The position numbers and the translations under genes are program-made. Shown here one piece after another: positions 47,310 through 59,800 of a DNA stretch of 64,000 nucleotides (positions are counted from its first letter, which is position 1; each line of letters opens with the position of its first letter). The notes below the pieces were generated by a model. The model was not told the origin of the DNA and did not search any database. It saw nothing but the letters and a program-made list of their open reading frames with translations. The stretch comes from Haliclona indistincta (lineage: Eukaryota; Porifera; Demospongiae; Haplosclerida; Chalinidae), in the NCBI GenBank assembly GCA_964017065.1, contig OZ024785.1, positions 9,999,086 to 10,063,085 of the forward strand. The letters run 5' to 3'.

Positions 47310-47574
47310 ACGAGATTTCTGACTTCAAGAAGAAAGGAGATTGGCGCAAAAACTGTCTCAGCCTTTGCTTGATGCATAACAGGTCATGATCGGTCTGTGA
47401 ACGATCTAGTTCTAATGGCAAGATCTAGTTCTAATGGCCTATACGTACTCTGGGAGGATACAGAGGAGGCGGTTGAAGGATTGGTGGAGGAATACGGTCT
47501 CCTGGTTTTATCCCAATGGCTTCCAAGTTTCCAAAGCTTTTCCCTCTACCTCTTCCTCTACTTCGTCCGCTCAT
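47310..47574 (-). pseudogene. truncated POLR3G copy 3
   Basis: Homologous to the POLR3G 5' coding part (SFGNLEAIGIKPGDRIPPPI, then YPPRVR) followed by a frameshift with a short duplicated segment (AAGATCTAGTTCTAATGG). The C-terminal part is absent. Confidence 0.85.
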
Positions 47575-47977
47575 TACTATCTCGCCAAGCACACAACAAC
47601 GAAATAACTCACCAACTACTGCGCCGCCATGTTTGATTTCCAGCCGTGACGTCACTGGCAGCATGGCAGGGTGGAGCTCGTGCATACTGCAGAGGCTCTT
47701 GCCGCGCTCTGCAGTGCACAAGATGACTGCACAACAGACAGAAGTTGTCAAAATGTCCAACAATTCAGTACATACAACACTTTGCAGCGACAGACAGGAC
47801 AAACCCTGCATTAGACATTTTTAAACTTTAGCACATAATTTTTTTTGTCGAGTCCGTGAGTTATTATTTCAGTGGTTATAAATAGTCTGCAGGTATAAAT
47901 TAGAGGCGCAAATCACGTTTTAGTCATTTTTCTCTATCCTCTATCCTAAAGTCGAAAACGAGCAGTTGTCGGTTGCA

Positions 47978-49129
47978 ATGTCATCGCGGAAAAGCATGAA
48001 GATAAAGACGGATTGTGCTCCTTGCGTTGGTGTCGTTTCGATGATCCTTAATTCGAAATCTACTGGTGCTGACAGCCCGTACTACGACCATTGCAAGGAC
48101 GAGCTGATTTGGGTCGACTCTAAAGAGAATACTCTCAATATTCTGGACAAGAAAGATTGGGGAAACCGCAGCATTGGTCTTGTGGCAGGAGTAGGGTCAG
48201 CCATACCGTGCGAAGGCGAGGAGAACCAGCTAGTTGCGACTACTACCGGGAAAGACATCTGCCTCATCGAAAAACCTTCCGGTAACACTGCGTATTTTCA
48301 GCTAGCTGCATGCATGCAAAGAATGTAGCTCGCAAATACCCATATTTTGTGAAGCTGAAGTGCATGTTGCGATTCACTGCCACATTAACACCATTGTACA
48401 TCTTCGTTCACAGGTTTTCTACGTCACTTGCAACATGTTGACCAGCCAGACGGTTTGACCGGCGGGAAGTGTGACCGACTTGGAAGGCTGTGGTTTGGTA
48501 CTAGGCCGAAATCAGCGTCTAAAACAGCAAGCCTCTACAGCTACAATGGCGGTATGTCAAATGCATGTGAAAAGACATGTGCTAGAATGGGTGTGAATAT
48601 TATTGTGACATTTGATTTCTCCTTTACTACAGTCATCCTTGAGCAGCACAAGATCTCCGACATCAGTGTATGTCAAGCAGTTGATTGGAGTCCTGACTAC
48701 TCGAAAATGTACATGACTGATTCAGTCAGCCGAAAAATCTTCTCCTTTGATTTTGATGAGTCTGTTGGAAGAATTATGAATCAGAGGGTACTTGTGAATT
48801 ACAAAAAGGAGAAGCTTGGTGTGCCCTACGGGTTGGCAGTTGACGTTGAAGGCAGGTTGTGGGCAACTGGGTGCTATGATGGAAGGATCTATTGTTGGAA
48901 TCAGTTTACTGGGGAGATGCTTGCATATGTGGAAATTCCTTCCAGATGTGTCTCAGCTTGTTGTTTTGGAGGCCCTGAATATGACAAGCTATTTGTAACC
49001 AGCTTTGCACTTGGGACTGATGACCAAAACAAGATCAGGCGTTTTCACCGCCCCGGGGCTATCTTCGTTGTCCAAGATCTCAACACTAGTGGACAACCAG
49101 CAAACAAATTTATAAAGCATAGCTGGTGA
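47978..49129 (+). CDS. regucalcin/SMP-30 family protein, copy 4 (intact)
   Basis: Second intact copy, about 312 residues. Exon 1 is 47978-48281 (MSSRKSMKIKTDCAPCVGVV), exon 2 about 48414-48551 and exon 3 about 48634-49129. Splice sites and phases equal copy 1 and the proteins differ at few positions (for example KMYMTDSVSRKIF against KMFVTDSGSRKIF). The same changed metal-ligand positions are present (GADSP, CQAVDWS, VPYG). The TATAAATA upstream near 47877 is conserved. It faces a truncated POLR3G, so promoter partnership has been lost on that side. Confidence 0.9.
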
Positions 49130-49919
49130 AGAGAGTTGAAGTGTTGCATGCTCATTATATATTGTAGTAATTAATCACTCAGTGTGATTAGTAGCCTTAG
49201 TTTGTTTTGTTCTGTAGTAATCAATATGTATTGTCTTGTTTTGTAGTGCCGCAAAAAATTTTTGCTACTTAATTTGACTATAATTAGGGGATAAAGAGGG
49301 GATGGCTGATGAATCAATGATGTCATGAATCGAAGGCAACTGCATGTACATACTATCTCTTAGTAACACATCAACTTCCGTTGGCTTAATAATATTCAAC
49401 ACATAATCCATGAAGCACTGTTCCAAGTAGCTCTGAAGAAACACAGACAAGGAAAGCGTTGGTACTATATGAAGTAGAATACATAATAACCATGACTGTG
49501 TAATTTTGTAATTATTATTATTATAAGGAGTCCAGAATAAACTATTTTACCTGACCAAGTTCAAGAATTGTAAAATAATCATGTTTCTTTTGATTATGAT
49601 AGGCTCGTGTCTGTTGATATCAAAAGCAAGCTACATGTGCTACAACAGGAAGACCTATCAATGTGATTGAGAGAAGCTTAGTTAGCCTGATCTCCGCTGC
49701 TGTGTCTCAGTATTTTTGCAGCACTGGCTATTGGTTAGATGCTGAGAACATGGTCACCACTAGGTGCTGTATTTGTTGCGGATATTCATCGAAGTCACTA
49801 TGGCGGTATGTACCTCAACAGTTGATCAATAATTGTAATTCTTACAAATGCATGTGAAAAGACATGTGCTAGAATGGGTGTGAATAATGTTGTGACATAT
49901 GATTTCTCCTTTTACTGCA

Positions 49920-50410
49920 GTCATCCTTGAGCAGCACAAGATTACTGACATCAGTGTCTGTCAAGGAGTTGATTGGAGTCCAGACTACTCCAAAATGTAT
50001 GTGACTGATCCAGGTAGACGAAAAATTTTCTCCTTTGATTTTGAGGAGTCAATAGGGAGAATTAAGAATCAGAGGGCACTTGTAAATTACAAAAAGGGAA
50101 AACCTTGGTGTTCCGTACGGGTTGGCAGTCGATGTTGAAGGCAGGTTGTGGGCAATTGGGTGCTATGATGGGGGGATATACTCAGTTTACTGGGGAGATG
50201 CTAGCCTACGTGGAAATCCCTTCTAGATGTGTTTCATCTTGCTCCTTTGGTGGTCCCGAATATGACCGGCTATTCGTTACAAGTTTTGCACTTGGGACCG
50301 ATGCCGAGAACAAGATCAGGCGTTATCACAGCCCCGGGGCTATCTTTGTTGTCCAAGATCTGAACACTAGTGGACAACCAGCAAACAAATTTGTAAAGCA
50401 TAGTTTGTGA
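49920..50410 (+). pseudogene. regucalcin-like copy 5, exon 3 only, broken
   Basis: Homologous to exon 3 (VILEQHKITDISVCQGVDWS) with an extra base near 50100 (GGGAAAACC) and a deletion at 50165 removing the IYCWN segment. No exons 1 and 2. Confidence 0.85.
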
Positions 50411-50839
50411 AGAGATGGGACTCAAAGTTTAAGTGTTGCATGCTCATTATTTTATTGTAGTAGTCAATCACTCATTATGGAGTAGTCAACAATTGTCTTG
50501 TTTTGTAGTGCCCCAAAAAAACTTTTGCTGTTTAAATATAGGGGATAAAGAGGGGATGGCTGATGAATCAATGACACCATAAATCGAAGGCAACTGCATG
50601 TACATACTATCTCTTAGTAAGACATCAACTTCAGTTGGCTTAATAATAATATTCAAGACATAATCCATGAAGCACTGTTCCAAGTAGCTCTGAAGAAACG
50701 CAGACAAGGAAGCCGTTGTTACTAAGTGAAGTAGAATAATAGCGTAATTCTGTAATAATTATTATAAGGAGTCAAGAATAAACTATTTTACCTGACCAAC
50801 TTCAAGAATTGTAAAATGTTTCTTTTGATTATGATGATA

Positions 50840-51060
50840 GACTGGTGTCAAAAGCAAGCTGGTTGCTACAACAGGAAACCGTATCGATGGGATCGAGAAG
50901 CCTGATCTCCGCTAGCTGCTGCAGCCGCTGTGTCTCAGTATTTTTGCAGCACTGGCTATTGGTTAGATCTGAGAACATGGTCAAGCGATGTCATCACCAG
51001 GTGCTGTATTCGTTGCTGATACTTCATCGAAGTCACTAGTCTTGTTTTCTTCTTGAAACA
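50840..51060. repeat. last partial unit of the tandem block
   Basis: Contains the segment around CTGATCTCCGCT...TTTTTGCAGCACTGGCTATTGG that is also found at 43480, 44750, 47090 and 49690, marking the right border of the duplicated block. Confidence 0.7.
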
Positions 51061-52250
51061 TGGATTCTAAACAGCTGCTTGCTGCTAGTACTGCTGAAGA
51101 CAAACTCTGTGTGATTGTATTAGCCAACAACATGGAGGAGGGGCTGTTTGGTGGGAGCTATAAAATGATGAAGGTGAGGTTAGATGTATTGGTTTACTAT
51201 TAAAGCAATAATATCTAAATTCCCAGATTATAAAAAATTCAAAAATTCGTTAAACATACTGGACAGACTGATGATTATTTTGGTTAAGTTGCAGAAATTT
51301 TATCTAGCTAACTTTCGGATCTTAAAAATCATACCAACCAAATACATTCGTTTGGCGGCTCTAATACATGTAAAACATCTGGATTCTGAACTAATCAAAA
51401 TTCAATTTATAATAGCCCTGAAAAATTTGGGTTCAGATTGAATTCAACTGGTTGGCAGTAATTCATCTAAATTGCAACACTCAAGTTAACTACCCTAGCT
51501 AGCTGTGGAATGATCACAAGACCTGATTAAATTGGATGATTCTAGCAAGGATCCTTAACCCTTTAAGCCCTAATGACGCAATTTGGCATCATACATACTT
51601 CAGACACCACAACTTTATCGAAAGGTGCCGGTATTTCAATGGCAGTAATAATTATTTTAAGAAAACAAAATGGCCGCCGAGAAATTTGACATTTTACGGC
51701 TAAAGAACGCTCGGAAAACACATTTTTACACATTTTCCATGATCTGGGCTACATTTTGCACTCACCAAAACACTGCTATTTGTATGTACTTTTCAGTAGC
51801 CAGCACTAAACCATATGCCCAAAGTACTAACTTTGCGCAAATTTTGACGAGGTTGCTGCCGAAGTGGGAGGAGCATCTTGATCGACTTGAGTGTGAGCAA
51901 TTGCAGCTACTCACTGGCGAAAAAGGACGCAAATTTGAGACCAGTAGTACATACATAGTACAACACACATGGCGAGAGAATTGGTCAGCATTTACGAGGT
52001 TAAAATTAATTCCAGCAGGATAATTTAGTATTTAAAGGGTTAAGCAGTACTGCACCTTTTCAGGAGAATGCTACTTCTTCACAGGGCTGTGCAGAAGAAC
52101 TTGATCGATTATTATGAACAGGAGAAAGATGCAGACTACATCTCTCTCCAGCTGCTCATAACAACGTTTGTGCGCAGTCTAGAGATGGATTCACCTGCAC
52201 TGCTGCGTGCACACACTCTGCCTACATGTACAGTACATATGTTGTCTAGC
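51060..52250 (+). CDS. possible two-exon gene of unknown function
   Basis: 51060-51178 reads MDSKQLLAASTAEDKLCVIV followed by LANNMEEGLFGG and a GT donor. Diverged copies of this exon lie at 44903 and 47230. A possible second exon (52064-52213) reads MLLLHRAVQKNLIDYYEQEK, then DADYISLQLLITTFVRSLEM, and looks protein-like. A piggyBac-like element occupies the intron. The two could be joined in phase using the donor at 51179. No family recognised and no clear terminal exon, so it may be a broken gene. Confidence 0.3.
51555..52043. mobile_element. piggyBac-like non-autonomous element
   Basis: Perfect 12-bp inverted ends TTAACCCTTTAA and TTAAAGGGTTAA. The outer TTAA on both sides is the piggyBac target duplication, and CCCTTT-type tips are usual for that superfamily. 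At 489 bp it is too short for transposase. A 117-codon open frame inside (MAAEKFDIL..., 51670-52023) shows no transposase motif. Confidence 0.8.
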
Positions 52251-52358
52251 TAGGTTGCTGGTTAGACTCTTCAGAGATTCTATTCACGTTGTCTTCAGTG
52301 AAAGTCACGAGAACCCTGCAAAACTCATGCAAAGAGGGAGGGGCTGGCCCAAGTTGCA

Positions 52359-52366
52359 TGACGTCA
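52359..52366. promoter_or_regulatory. CRE/ATF palindrome in the ARL6IP4 promoter
   Basis: TGACGTCA lies 17 bp upstream of the ATG at 52383 and is followed by the AT-rich stretch ATAAAATATAAG. A full CRE so near the start suggests CREB/ATF control. Confidence 0.55.
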
Positions 52367-52382
52367 TAAAATATAAGTCAAG

Positions 52383-53546
52383 ATGTCTTCTACCTCGTTT
52401 TCTTCTCGAAAAAGACACGACGATCGACTGCAGCATCACCATCGGTTAGCTTACCCTTGTTCAAAGTCAAAGATAAAGGTGCAGTATTTTTCAGAGCAAA
52501 GAAATCCAAGAAGCACCGTTCAAAACATGTTTCCAGCTCTGAAGAAACAGAAACGAGTGAATTCGATTCTGAAGAAGACTCTTCCTCCACGTCTGATGAA
52601 GATGATACTAGAAAGGCAAAGTTGAAAAAGAGCTCTAAAAAGAGAAGACACCATGAATCGAAAACTAAAAAGAGAAAAACTAGCAAGCACGATAAAAAGC
52701 ACAAACACAAGAAGAGAAAGAAAGAGACACAAGATCCAGTGAACAGGTCTTCAGGAACAAGCACATTCGGACCTGCTATTGGTTCAGCCGTTCCTTCAAC
52801 TAGTACTGTCCATGCAACTGCCGTATCAGGTACAAGCAAAAGTAGAACACAAAATATAATTAAAGATTAACGATTGTTATTAAAGCAGGTTCGAGGTCAA
52901 CTGAATCTTCACAGAAAAGTTCTGAATCAAGGTACTCTATCATTTTTTTGTCATAATTATTATTATTCAAGGAGTGAACTGCACTAAACCACTGTTGAAT
53001 GTGCCTTTAATTCAATACCTACAATTGAAAAGACTAGTATGCGCAACCATTTATTGTGCCGAATTTGAATGGTCATTTACTGTTCGACTAGAAGAAGCAT
53101 AAGTCCCTTAGAGATAGATGGCGTTGTAAAATTTTGGTCAGGTAACCCTGGTAAAAATACATGTATGTTTTATTTATTGTGTGATGTAGCCTGCCTACCC
53201 TGTATCTGTTTTTCAGTGGGCGGTCAATGGTGCCTATGACTAAGGAACAATATGAGAAACAGCAAAGTATTATTCGAAGAGTGTTTGATCCTGAGACAGG
53301 AAGAAGCAGGTGATGAAGAACATCCCTTCACTGTCTCATTCGTTGATCTCATGTTCATAGATTGGTTAAAGGTGATGGAGAGATTGTTGAGGAGATCGTC
53401 AGTAGAGAACAGCAAAAAGCTATCAACAAAGTAAGATTTTTATTTTTCATAGCAAAAAAATTTTGAAGAGTTCGCAATGTGATCCTTAGAGAGCAACACT
53501 TGGTGATAGTCTATCATTTCAAGCTGGTCTTAAGAAGTACATGTAA
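52383..53546 (+). CDS. ARL6IP4: ARL6IP4 / SRp25-like splicing regulator
   Basis: A nuclear Ser/Lys-rich protein linked to pre-mRNA splicing. Six exons join in phase: 52383-52444 ([20 protein letters not shown]), 52495-52829 (SKKHRSK, acidic Ser-rich, then a Lys/His-rich run), a short Ser-rich exon near 52891, then the conserved C-terminus [20 protein letters not shown] with ETGRS (53217-53309), [20 protein letters not shown] (53364-53430) and [18 protein letters not shown] (from 53489). This ending matches vertebrate ARL6IP4 ([30 protein letters not shown]). The intron after exon 1 is only about 50 bp. Confidence 0.92.
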
Positions 53547-53844
53547 TACGCAAGACTCATAATAGCGTGTGACTATGCTATAATAATGACGACATGCATT
53601 TGCTTCATGTGATCAATTATCAGAATATTAATTTTTTTTAAAGTTGCTTTTTAGTGCATGGTACCACACATTAAATAATTGTTGTCAGGTGTATTAAAAG
53701 ATAGTTTGTTTTTGAGTTGAGGAATGGCAATAATGAATCATAATATTACTACTGAGAATAACTATTATTGTTTTTTCTGCACACACAAAAGTCGGGATTT
53801 CCTGTGAATTAAAACAATCTTACGCAGAAGTTCCATATCGTTTG
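53547..53844. other. convergent intergenic region
   Basis: AT-rich spacer between ARL6IP4 (+) and the tyrosine-motif membrane protein (-). No gene or repeat seen. Confidence 0.6.
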
Positions 53845-56800
53845 CTATGATGAATCTTTTGCTTGCACGGCTAAAAGACTGTCGTAGACATTTTCACTGG
53901 GTAGTTTGGCAGCTTCACTGGTGGTATGGTTTGGTTGTGATGAAGGAATAGTTGATTCTAAGCTGTCATACAATGGTTGAGATTCTTCTAATGAAGATCT
54001 TTTTGTACTAGCAGAGTTTGGTTTTTCTGTGGATATGTCAGTTGTAGTCGCTGAGATTGAAGTTCCTTCAGTTTGGTTCTCTTGAGTTGTGTTCACTGGC
54101 GTCTCCTCTTTTGCTGATGATGGCGTTGATTCAGTATGCCCTTCATCTGCTGGTGTAGAGTTGACTTTCTCATGCTCCGCTGATGATGTATCGGTGATTA
54201 CCACCTCCTCCTCCCTTGCTTCAGCTGTGCGCTCTGATACACTTTCAGCTGTAGCCGCAGTGGGCTCAGATAGTCTTTCTTTATTTGTGGGCTCGGATCC
54301 TGTGCTGTCAGCTTGCGTTAAAGCGTCTACTGCTTCAGACTGATTTACTTGTTCTGATTCATCAGCAACAGGGCTGTCTTCTGACGTCTTTCTAGTTTCG
54401 TCAGATCCTGGTTTGGTGACTGTGGCGTAGGGTGATTCTATCTCTTCATCAAGCAAGTCAAACTGTGGCTCTGGAATCGGAGGAGGTTCAAATTCAGATA
54501 TGTCACCAAGATCTCCTTGAGCAGGTATTGGCGGTGCTGGTGAAGTAATTCTGTCTTCTTCAACAGTAGAAGAAAGCATTTCTTGAGGATTGGTTTCTTC
54601 GTTCTTGTGTTTCTTTGCTAGGTCAATTTGTGAGTACATCTCATCTTGATCACCTGTTGTTGATAGTGTAGAGATGCCTGCAGCCATGTGTCCAGTGACA
54701 GTAGCATAGCCAGGTTCAACTGGCTGCTGAACTGACTTTTCTATTTGATCTAGAGAGTCATATTCTGGTTCATTCTGCTCAGTCACACTGTCATAGTTAG
54801 GCTCTTGCTGCTTGTCTGCCTGGTCGTCATTTGATGAGGTGTCTGTTCTCGCTTTTTCGTAACCAGGCTCCTTAGCTGATTCATCTTGTTCTAGTTTAGC
54901 TGTACCATCTGGTAGTCTTGTGACACTAGCGTAACCAGGTTCAACAGGTTGGATTGGTTCAGTTCCACTAACTTGATCCAATGAGTCGTATTCAGCTTCT
55001 TCTTGCTGCTGCTTAGTCACAGATTCATAGCCAGGTTCTTCTGATTGATCACCAGTAGGAAGGTCATCCTTCTTAACCTTCTCATAACCTGGTTCATCAT
55101 TAGCTTCCTTCAAGGCTGACTTGGACAATGAACTTACTCGTTTTCTCAGAATCACATTTGGATCAACGACAGCATATCCCTGTTCATCATGACTAACGGA
55201 CTCGTCTCGTTCTGGAGAAGGACGATACGGAGGAGTAGTAGTAGCAGTAGTACCAGGCAGAGGTTGTTGCTGTGGTTTTCTAGAAAACTTAGGCAGTTGG
55301 ACAGTATCGTAGTTTGGATCACATGACAGCTCCTCTTGCCTCTGTGTTACAACTGTGTCATAGCTAGGGTCACTCATTTCAACAAGTCTAGGATGCTTAA
55401 CAACAGATGCACCACCTCCTGCTGAACCAGACCCGGAGTCTTCAGGAACATCAGGTAGTGGTTCGTTTAAGTGAGGATTAGCTCCTCCTCCTCCTCCTCT
55501 GGTCGCTGAAACTAGTTTTGGCATTGTATCGTCTGAGTCAGGGACTGACCGTGACATCGGTTGAGTCACAGAATCATACATGCCTCCTTCATCTTCGTCT
55601 TCGTCTGCATCGTTACTATGACCAGTGTATGAGACAGGTCGAGGGATTGGTACTGCTGGACGCGGCCCAAGTGTAGGAGGAATGGATGGAAGAGGAACAG
55701 AAGAAAACGGCCGATGACCAGGGGATGGTAGTTGCTCTTGTGGAGTTTCCTGCTTAGTGTCTGGTGATAGAGGCTTTCCAGTGACAGAAGGAGTCTTTTT
55801 CCGGTTAAAAATGAACGAAAAATGTCGTGATCTACTTTCGCCGTCTTGAGGTGCTGTGTCCAGCTTCTTCTTCTTGCCCTCTTTACTAGCATCTTTCGAA
55901 TTCATTCTCTTGGCCGCTTCCTTGGCTTTCCTAGTTTTTGGAGAATCAAGAAAACCTGAACCACTGTGTCGCTTTGTTGGAGAAGGAGAGTTACTGTTTG
56001 CTTTTTGTTGAGACTTTGGAACAGGGGATAGAGGTAAAGCTGGCGTTGCCTGTTGTTGGACGCTCTCTTTCATTTCTTCGGTCACACTTTCGTACATATC
56101 GTTTTCTCCATCAACAGAGTCGTACACTTTTTGCGGTGACTGATTCTCTGCCGATTTTCGAATAGCGGCTTTAAGATCATCTTTGATACAGTCATACATG
56201 TCATCTTCAGGTTCTTCGCCTTCTTCTATAAACTTCGCAGGCGGTACTGCAGGAAGAGGCATACCACTTGCACTCTCTGCTACTACAGTCATTGATCGTG
56301 TCTTTTTTTCACCGACATGCATAGGGTCAACTGGATCTGTCGCTGAGCGATCTCTTCTTTCTCTCATGGATGGAAGGGGCGGTCGAGGAAGATCCGGCAT
56401 TGGTTCATAATCTGTTTCTTTACTTGCAGAGTGACGCGTAACCTTGGCATAGCGTCCAGGTGGGCCTCGTGCTGCTCCGTCTTCATCTTGGTGTGCTTCA
56501 TTGCCGCTGTCATTGTCCGAAATCTCAACATCACTCTCTCGTCCAGGCACTCTTGCATAATCATAAGGATTGTCCTCTTCTTCGTCTTCATCATCATCCT
56601 CAGGTGGAGAAGGAGGAGGAGGAGTGGGTCTACTAGCGATAGCCTGTGGCACCTCTGCTTCTGGTGGCAGGGGTAGAGGTTCCATACTCTTTCTTGAGCT
56701 AAGTTGATCAGTCTCGCTATGATTGCCGCTGTCTGCTAGTGCACCAGCCTGACCAGAGTTCTCTAAATTGTTAGCTACCACAGGAGATTCCATGTCAATC

Positions 56801-59800
56801 TTCACTTCTTCAGTAGCAGACACAGGCCTGTCATTGGTAGTCAGCGCCTCTTGATTTTCCTGTAACAAGTGTAGACATGTTGTAATATTATATGAAATAC
56901 ATATTCCACATAATATGCAATTTCTTGTTTGAATTATATTTTATATTCTTTCTACTGTTAATAACAGCAATGTCTGGCTTGTACTATATGATTCTATCAT
57001 TACATCATTACAGTATTTGTTCAACTATGGGCTGTAGGAGCTCTTATGTTCAGACCATACAAGAAAGAGCTGCACAATATACTGGAGGTACTTAGTACTA
57101 TGTCTTTGTCAATTTATTAATGGTGTACTTTTATGTGCAACTACTGAAATATCCTATTCAACTACTACACATTGCACTCACATTCTGTTGTCCAGAACTT
57201 TTCAAAGATGACTCTCCAGTGCTACGAATAGATAAAATTTTAACCCTGTTATTGGCACATGATCAACACATACGAGATACACTTACTGTTCTCTGGGCTC
57301 AGTTCCTTTTGCACAGATAGCAATGACAGCCATTAGAGCCAACAGCCCTACCACGACACATACGATCACAGCAGGAATGCTGTAAGACGAATAGGACAAC
57401 GATGACTTGTGTTGGAAAGACAAGTTTGTTGTTCGCTTGTTACGAGTACGATGGAGATTATTTTCACTGGTGTGTTGAAATGCTGAAACAAAGAAGTGAG
57501 TTGAAAAGGTTACTAGTTAGGAACAAGTATCAGTTACCTGATGAAGTGTCAACTTTAATGCACTGGCGTGTCTGTGATTGACCGCAATGATATGTGATTG
57601 TGAGCGGCTGGTCAGTAGCTTTGATGTGTGAGATGAAGATATGCGACATAGAGGCAACCTATTGGAGGAACAATACAGCAAGAATAATGCAGAGAAAGAC
57701 TTTAGTACATAGTAAAGCACAAAATTTTTGACACTTTAAAAAATTAGCAAATAAAATTTCTCTGTTTACAGTGATGAGCTATGTAGTCAATGGGACAACC
57801 GACACAACTTAATTGGTGACTTTGTGCAACTGGTTGGAACAGTTTTGTCAACAGTGAACTGGAGTAGATTGTGATATACACACACACAAACCCACACAGG
57901 TATGGAATGTTGTTTGCTCAAGACATTGTATGCACATGTGAGCAACTGTGTAAACAAATCAGTGCTAAACAATAGTACTCACAGAACATACACACACACA
58001 AGGGCAGCAATGACTCCTTACTATACCAATGGTGCATGAGATAATTAACCACATGGATAATAATAACTAAATGCAATACGCAGTGCAACATGTATTACAT
58101 GGTAGCAAGAGTTTATAATAAGAAGAGTGTCGAACGTAGCATACCCGGGTACAAAATCTGTGCGTAAAAGTAACGTGACAGGCACGTGAGAAATCACCGT
58201 AAATGTGTCCGTAATTTGTTAGTGTTATGTCATCTGCTACATTTGTGAGGGGCGCAGCCAAGCATCAGACGTCATCGTTGAGTCTGCGTTAGTCAAACGA
58301 GTACAGCCATCGATCGGCGCCGCCCACGTGCCTATGGAGGGGCAGGATTTTGTGTCATTAGCTCACGTGCGTGTCACGTTACTTTACAAAGAGATTTTGT
58401 ACGCGGGTATGCTACTTTCGACACTTTTCCTATTATAAACTCTTGATAGTAGCAAGTTAGTTTGCACGTTACTGTACAGAATTATGGCAGTAAACACATT
58501 CCAGTCAGTTTGTACATGCACTAGTGTTGTGTGTTTTTCAGCATTCCATTTTCCTAAAACCAAAAGTGGCTAGCGACAGTATCATCACATACAGTCACAC
58601 ATTTCTTGTATACTACATGGGATACAAATTCCTGATAGCGAGATTACCAATCATTGAAGATTAGGCAACCACATTGAAACCTCTCTAAGGTGAACACCAT
58701 TGGGACAAACATAATTGTCCATTATAGAGAGTGTCCTCTGGTCAGGGGTTGTATTTGGGATTCAGTAGTGTCTAGGGATGAGGGGTGTCAGCTAAGAGGG
58801 GTTCCACTGTTTCCCAGTAGGTGTTGTAAGCCACTGAATGGTGATGTTGTTAACATTATGAGCTATTTACTACATTGCACATCTTAAAACAACAAAAATG
58901 GCAGCTGGGGGTTGACAAAATCACACTCACTCAAGGTATCGTACTGGTATCATTGCAGAAGTTGGTACTATAAGGGTTAAAACTAATGTTTATAACAACT
59001 CTGTTAAGATTTACAAGTTAAGTACATTGATGATAATTAGTTAGCTACACAAATTGTGTGTTTTAGGTCCTTTGATGAGTACATGTAAATGCTGTGTGAA
59101 AACATGTGTTGACACCTAGTAGAGTGTTGCTGCCTGTCAAAGCTGACAAACCACACCTATGAACAAGAAACCATGGTCCCATGGAGCTCAACCAACAAAG
59201 AGATATGTAATAAATCACATCAAAAAGCACAGTATCTGGGCAGTATAGGTAACTAGCGTCTGCAGCCTGTGCGAACCTTAAACTCAACTATCAACAAAAA
59301 TTCAAGTTCTATTCTACTATGTACATTGTGAGGGGTAAAGCTAAGACAGAACCACGTCTTGCCCCCTCTACACCAAAGTGTGTGGTACAGTCGTTTTTAC
59401 AACATAAAAGCTTTAACACAAACACCAGAATGCAATTAACTACTGAATTGTTAATTTACTCCATGTAGAAGAATGTAATAGTCTTGTTTTTCCTTATGCC
59501 TTCCTTGAAAATTACTAAACCTCACAATCTGACCAGTGCAAATCAAATGTCCACACACATTTAATTATTGTAGAGACATCTTTGGTTAATGCTTATTCAC
59601 ACTATTTGTATGAAATAGGTTACTGAGCAATAGTCACCACATAATTTTAGTTATTTGAACCAAAAAATGAGGTGCTACACGAACTGATTGAGTCTGATTC
59701 GATTGAGATTGATTTGATTTGACTAGTGACAATTGCAAACCCAACAACAATATTGAATATCTACATGGCAACCAGATTCATGTAATTTTAGTGGCTGTGT

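Noticed and set aside
51184..51441. 85-codon Lys/Ile/Leu-rich open frame
   Set aside because: It is AT-rich intron or spacer sequence with biased composition and no conserved motif.
52207..52449. Third exon of the putative 51-kb gene (SESHENPAKLMQ frame)
   Set aside because: It would overlap the CRE-bearing promoter and start of ARL6IP4, and splice sites are poor.
58958..58980. Second piggyBac element in the receptor intron
   Set aside because: Only a TATAAGGGTTAA resembling a right tip is present. No left tip or internal similarity was seen.
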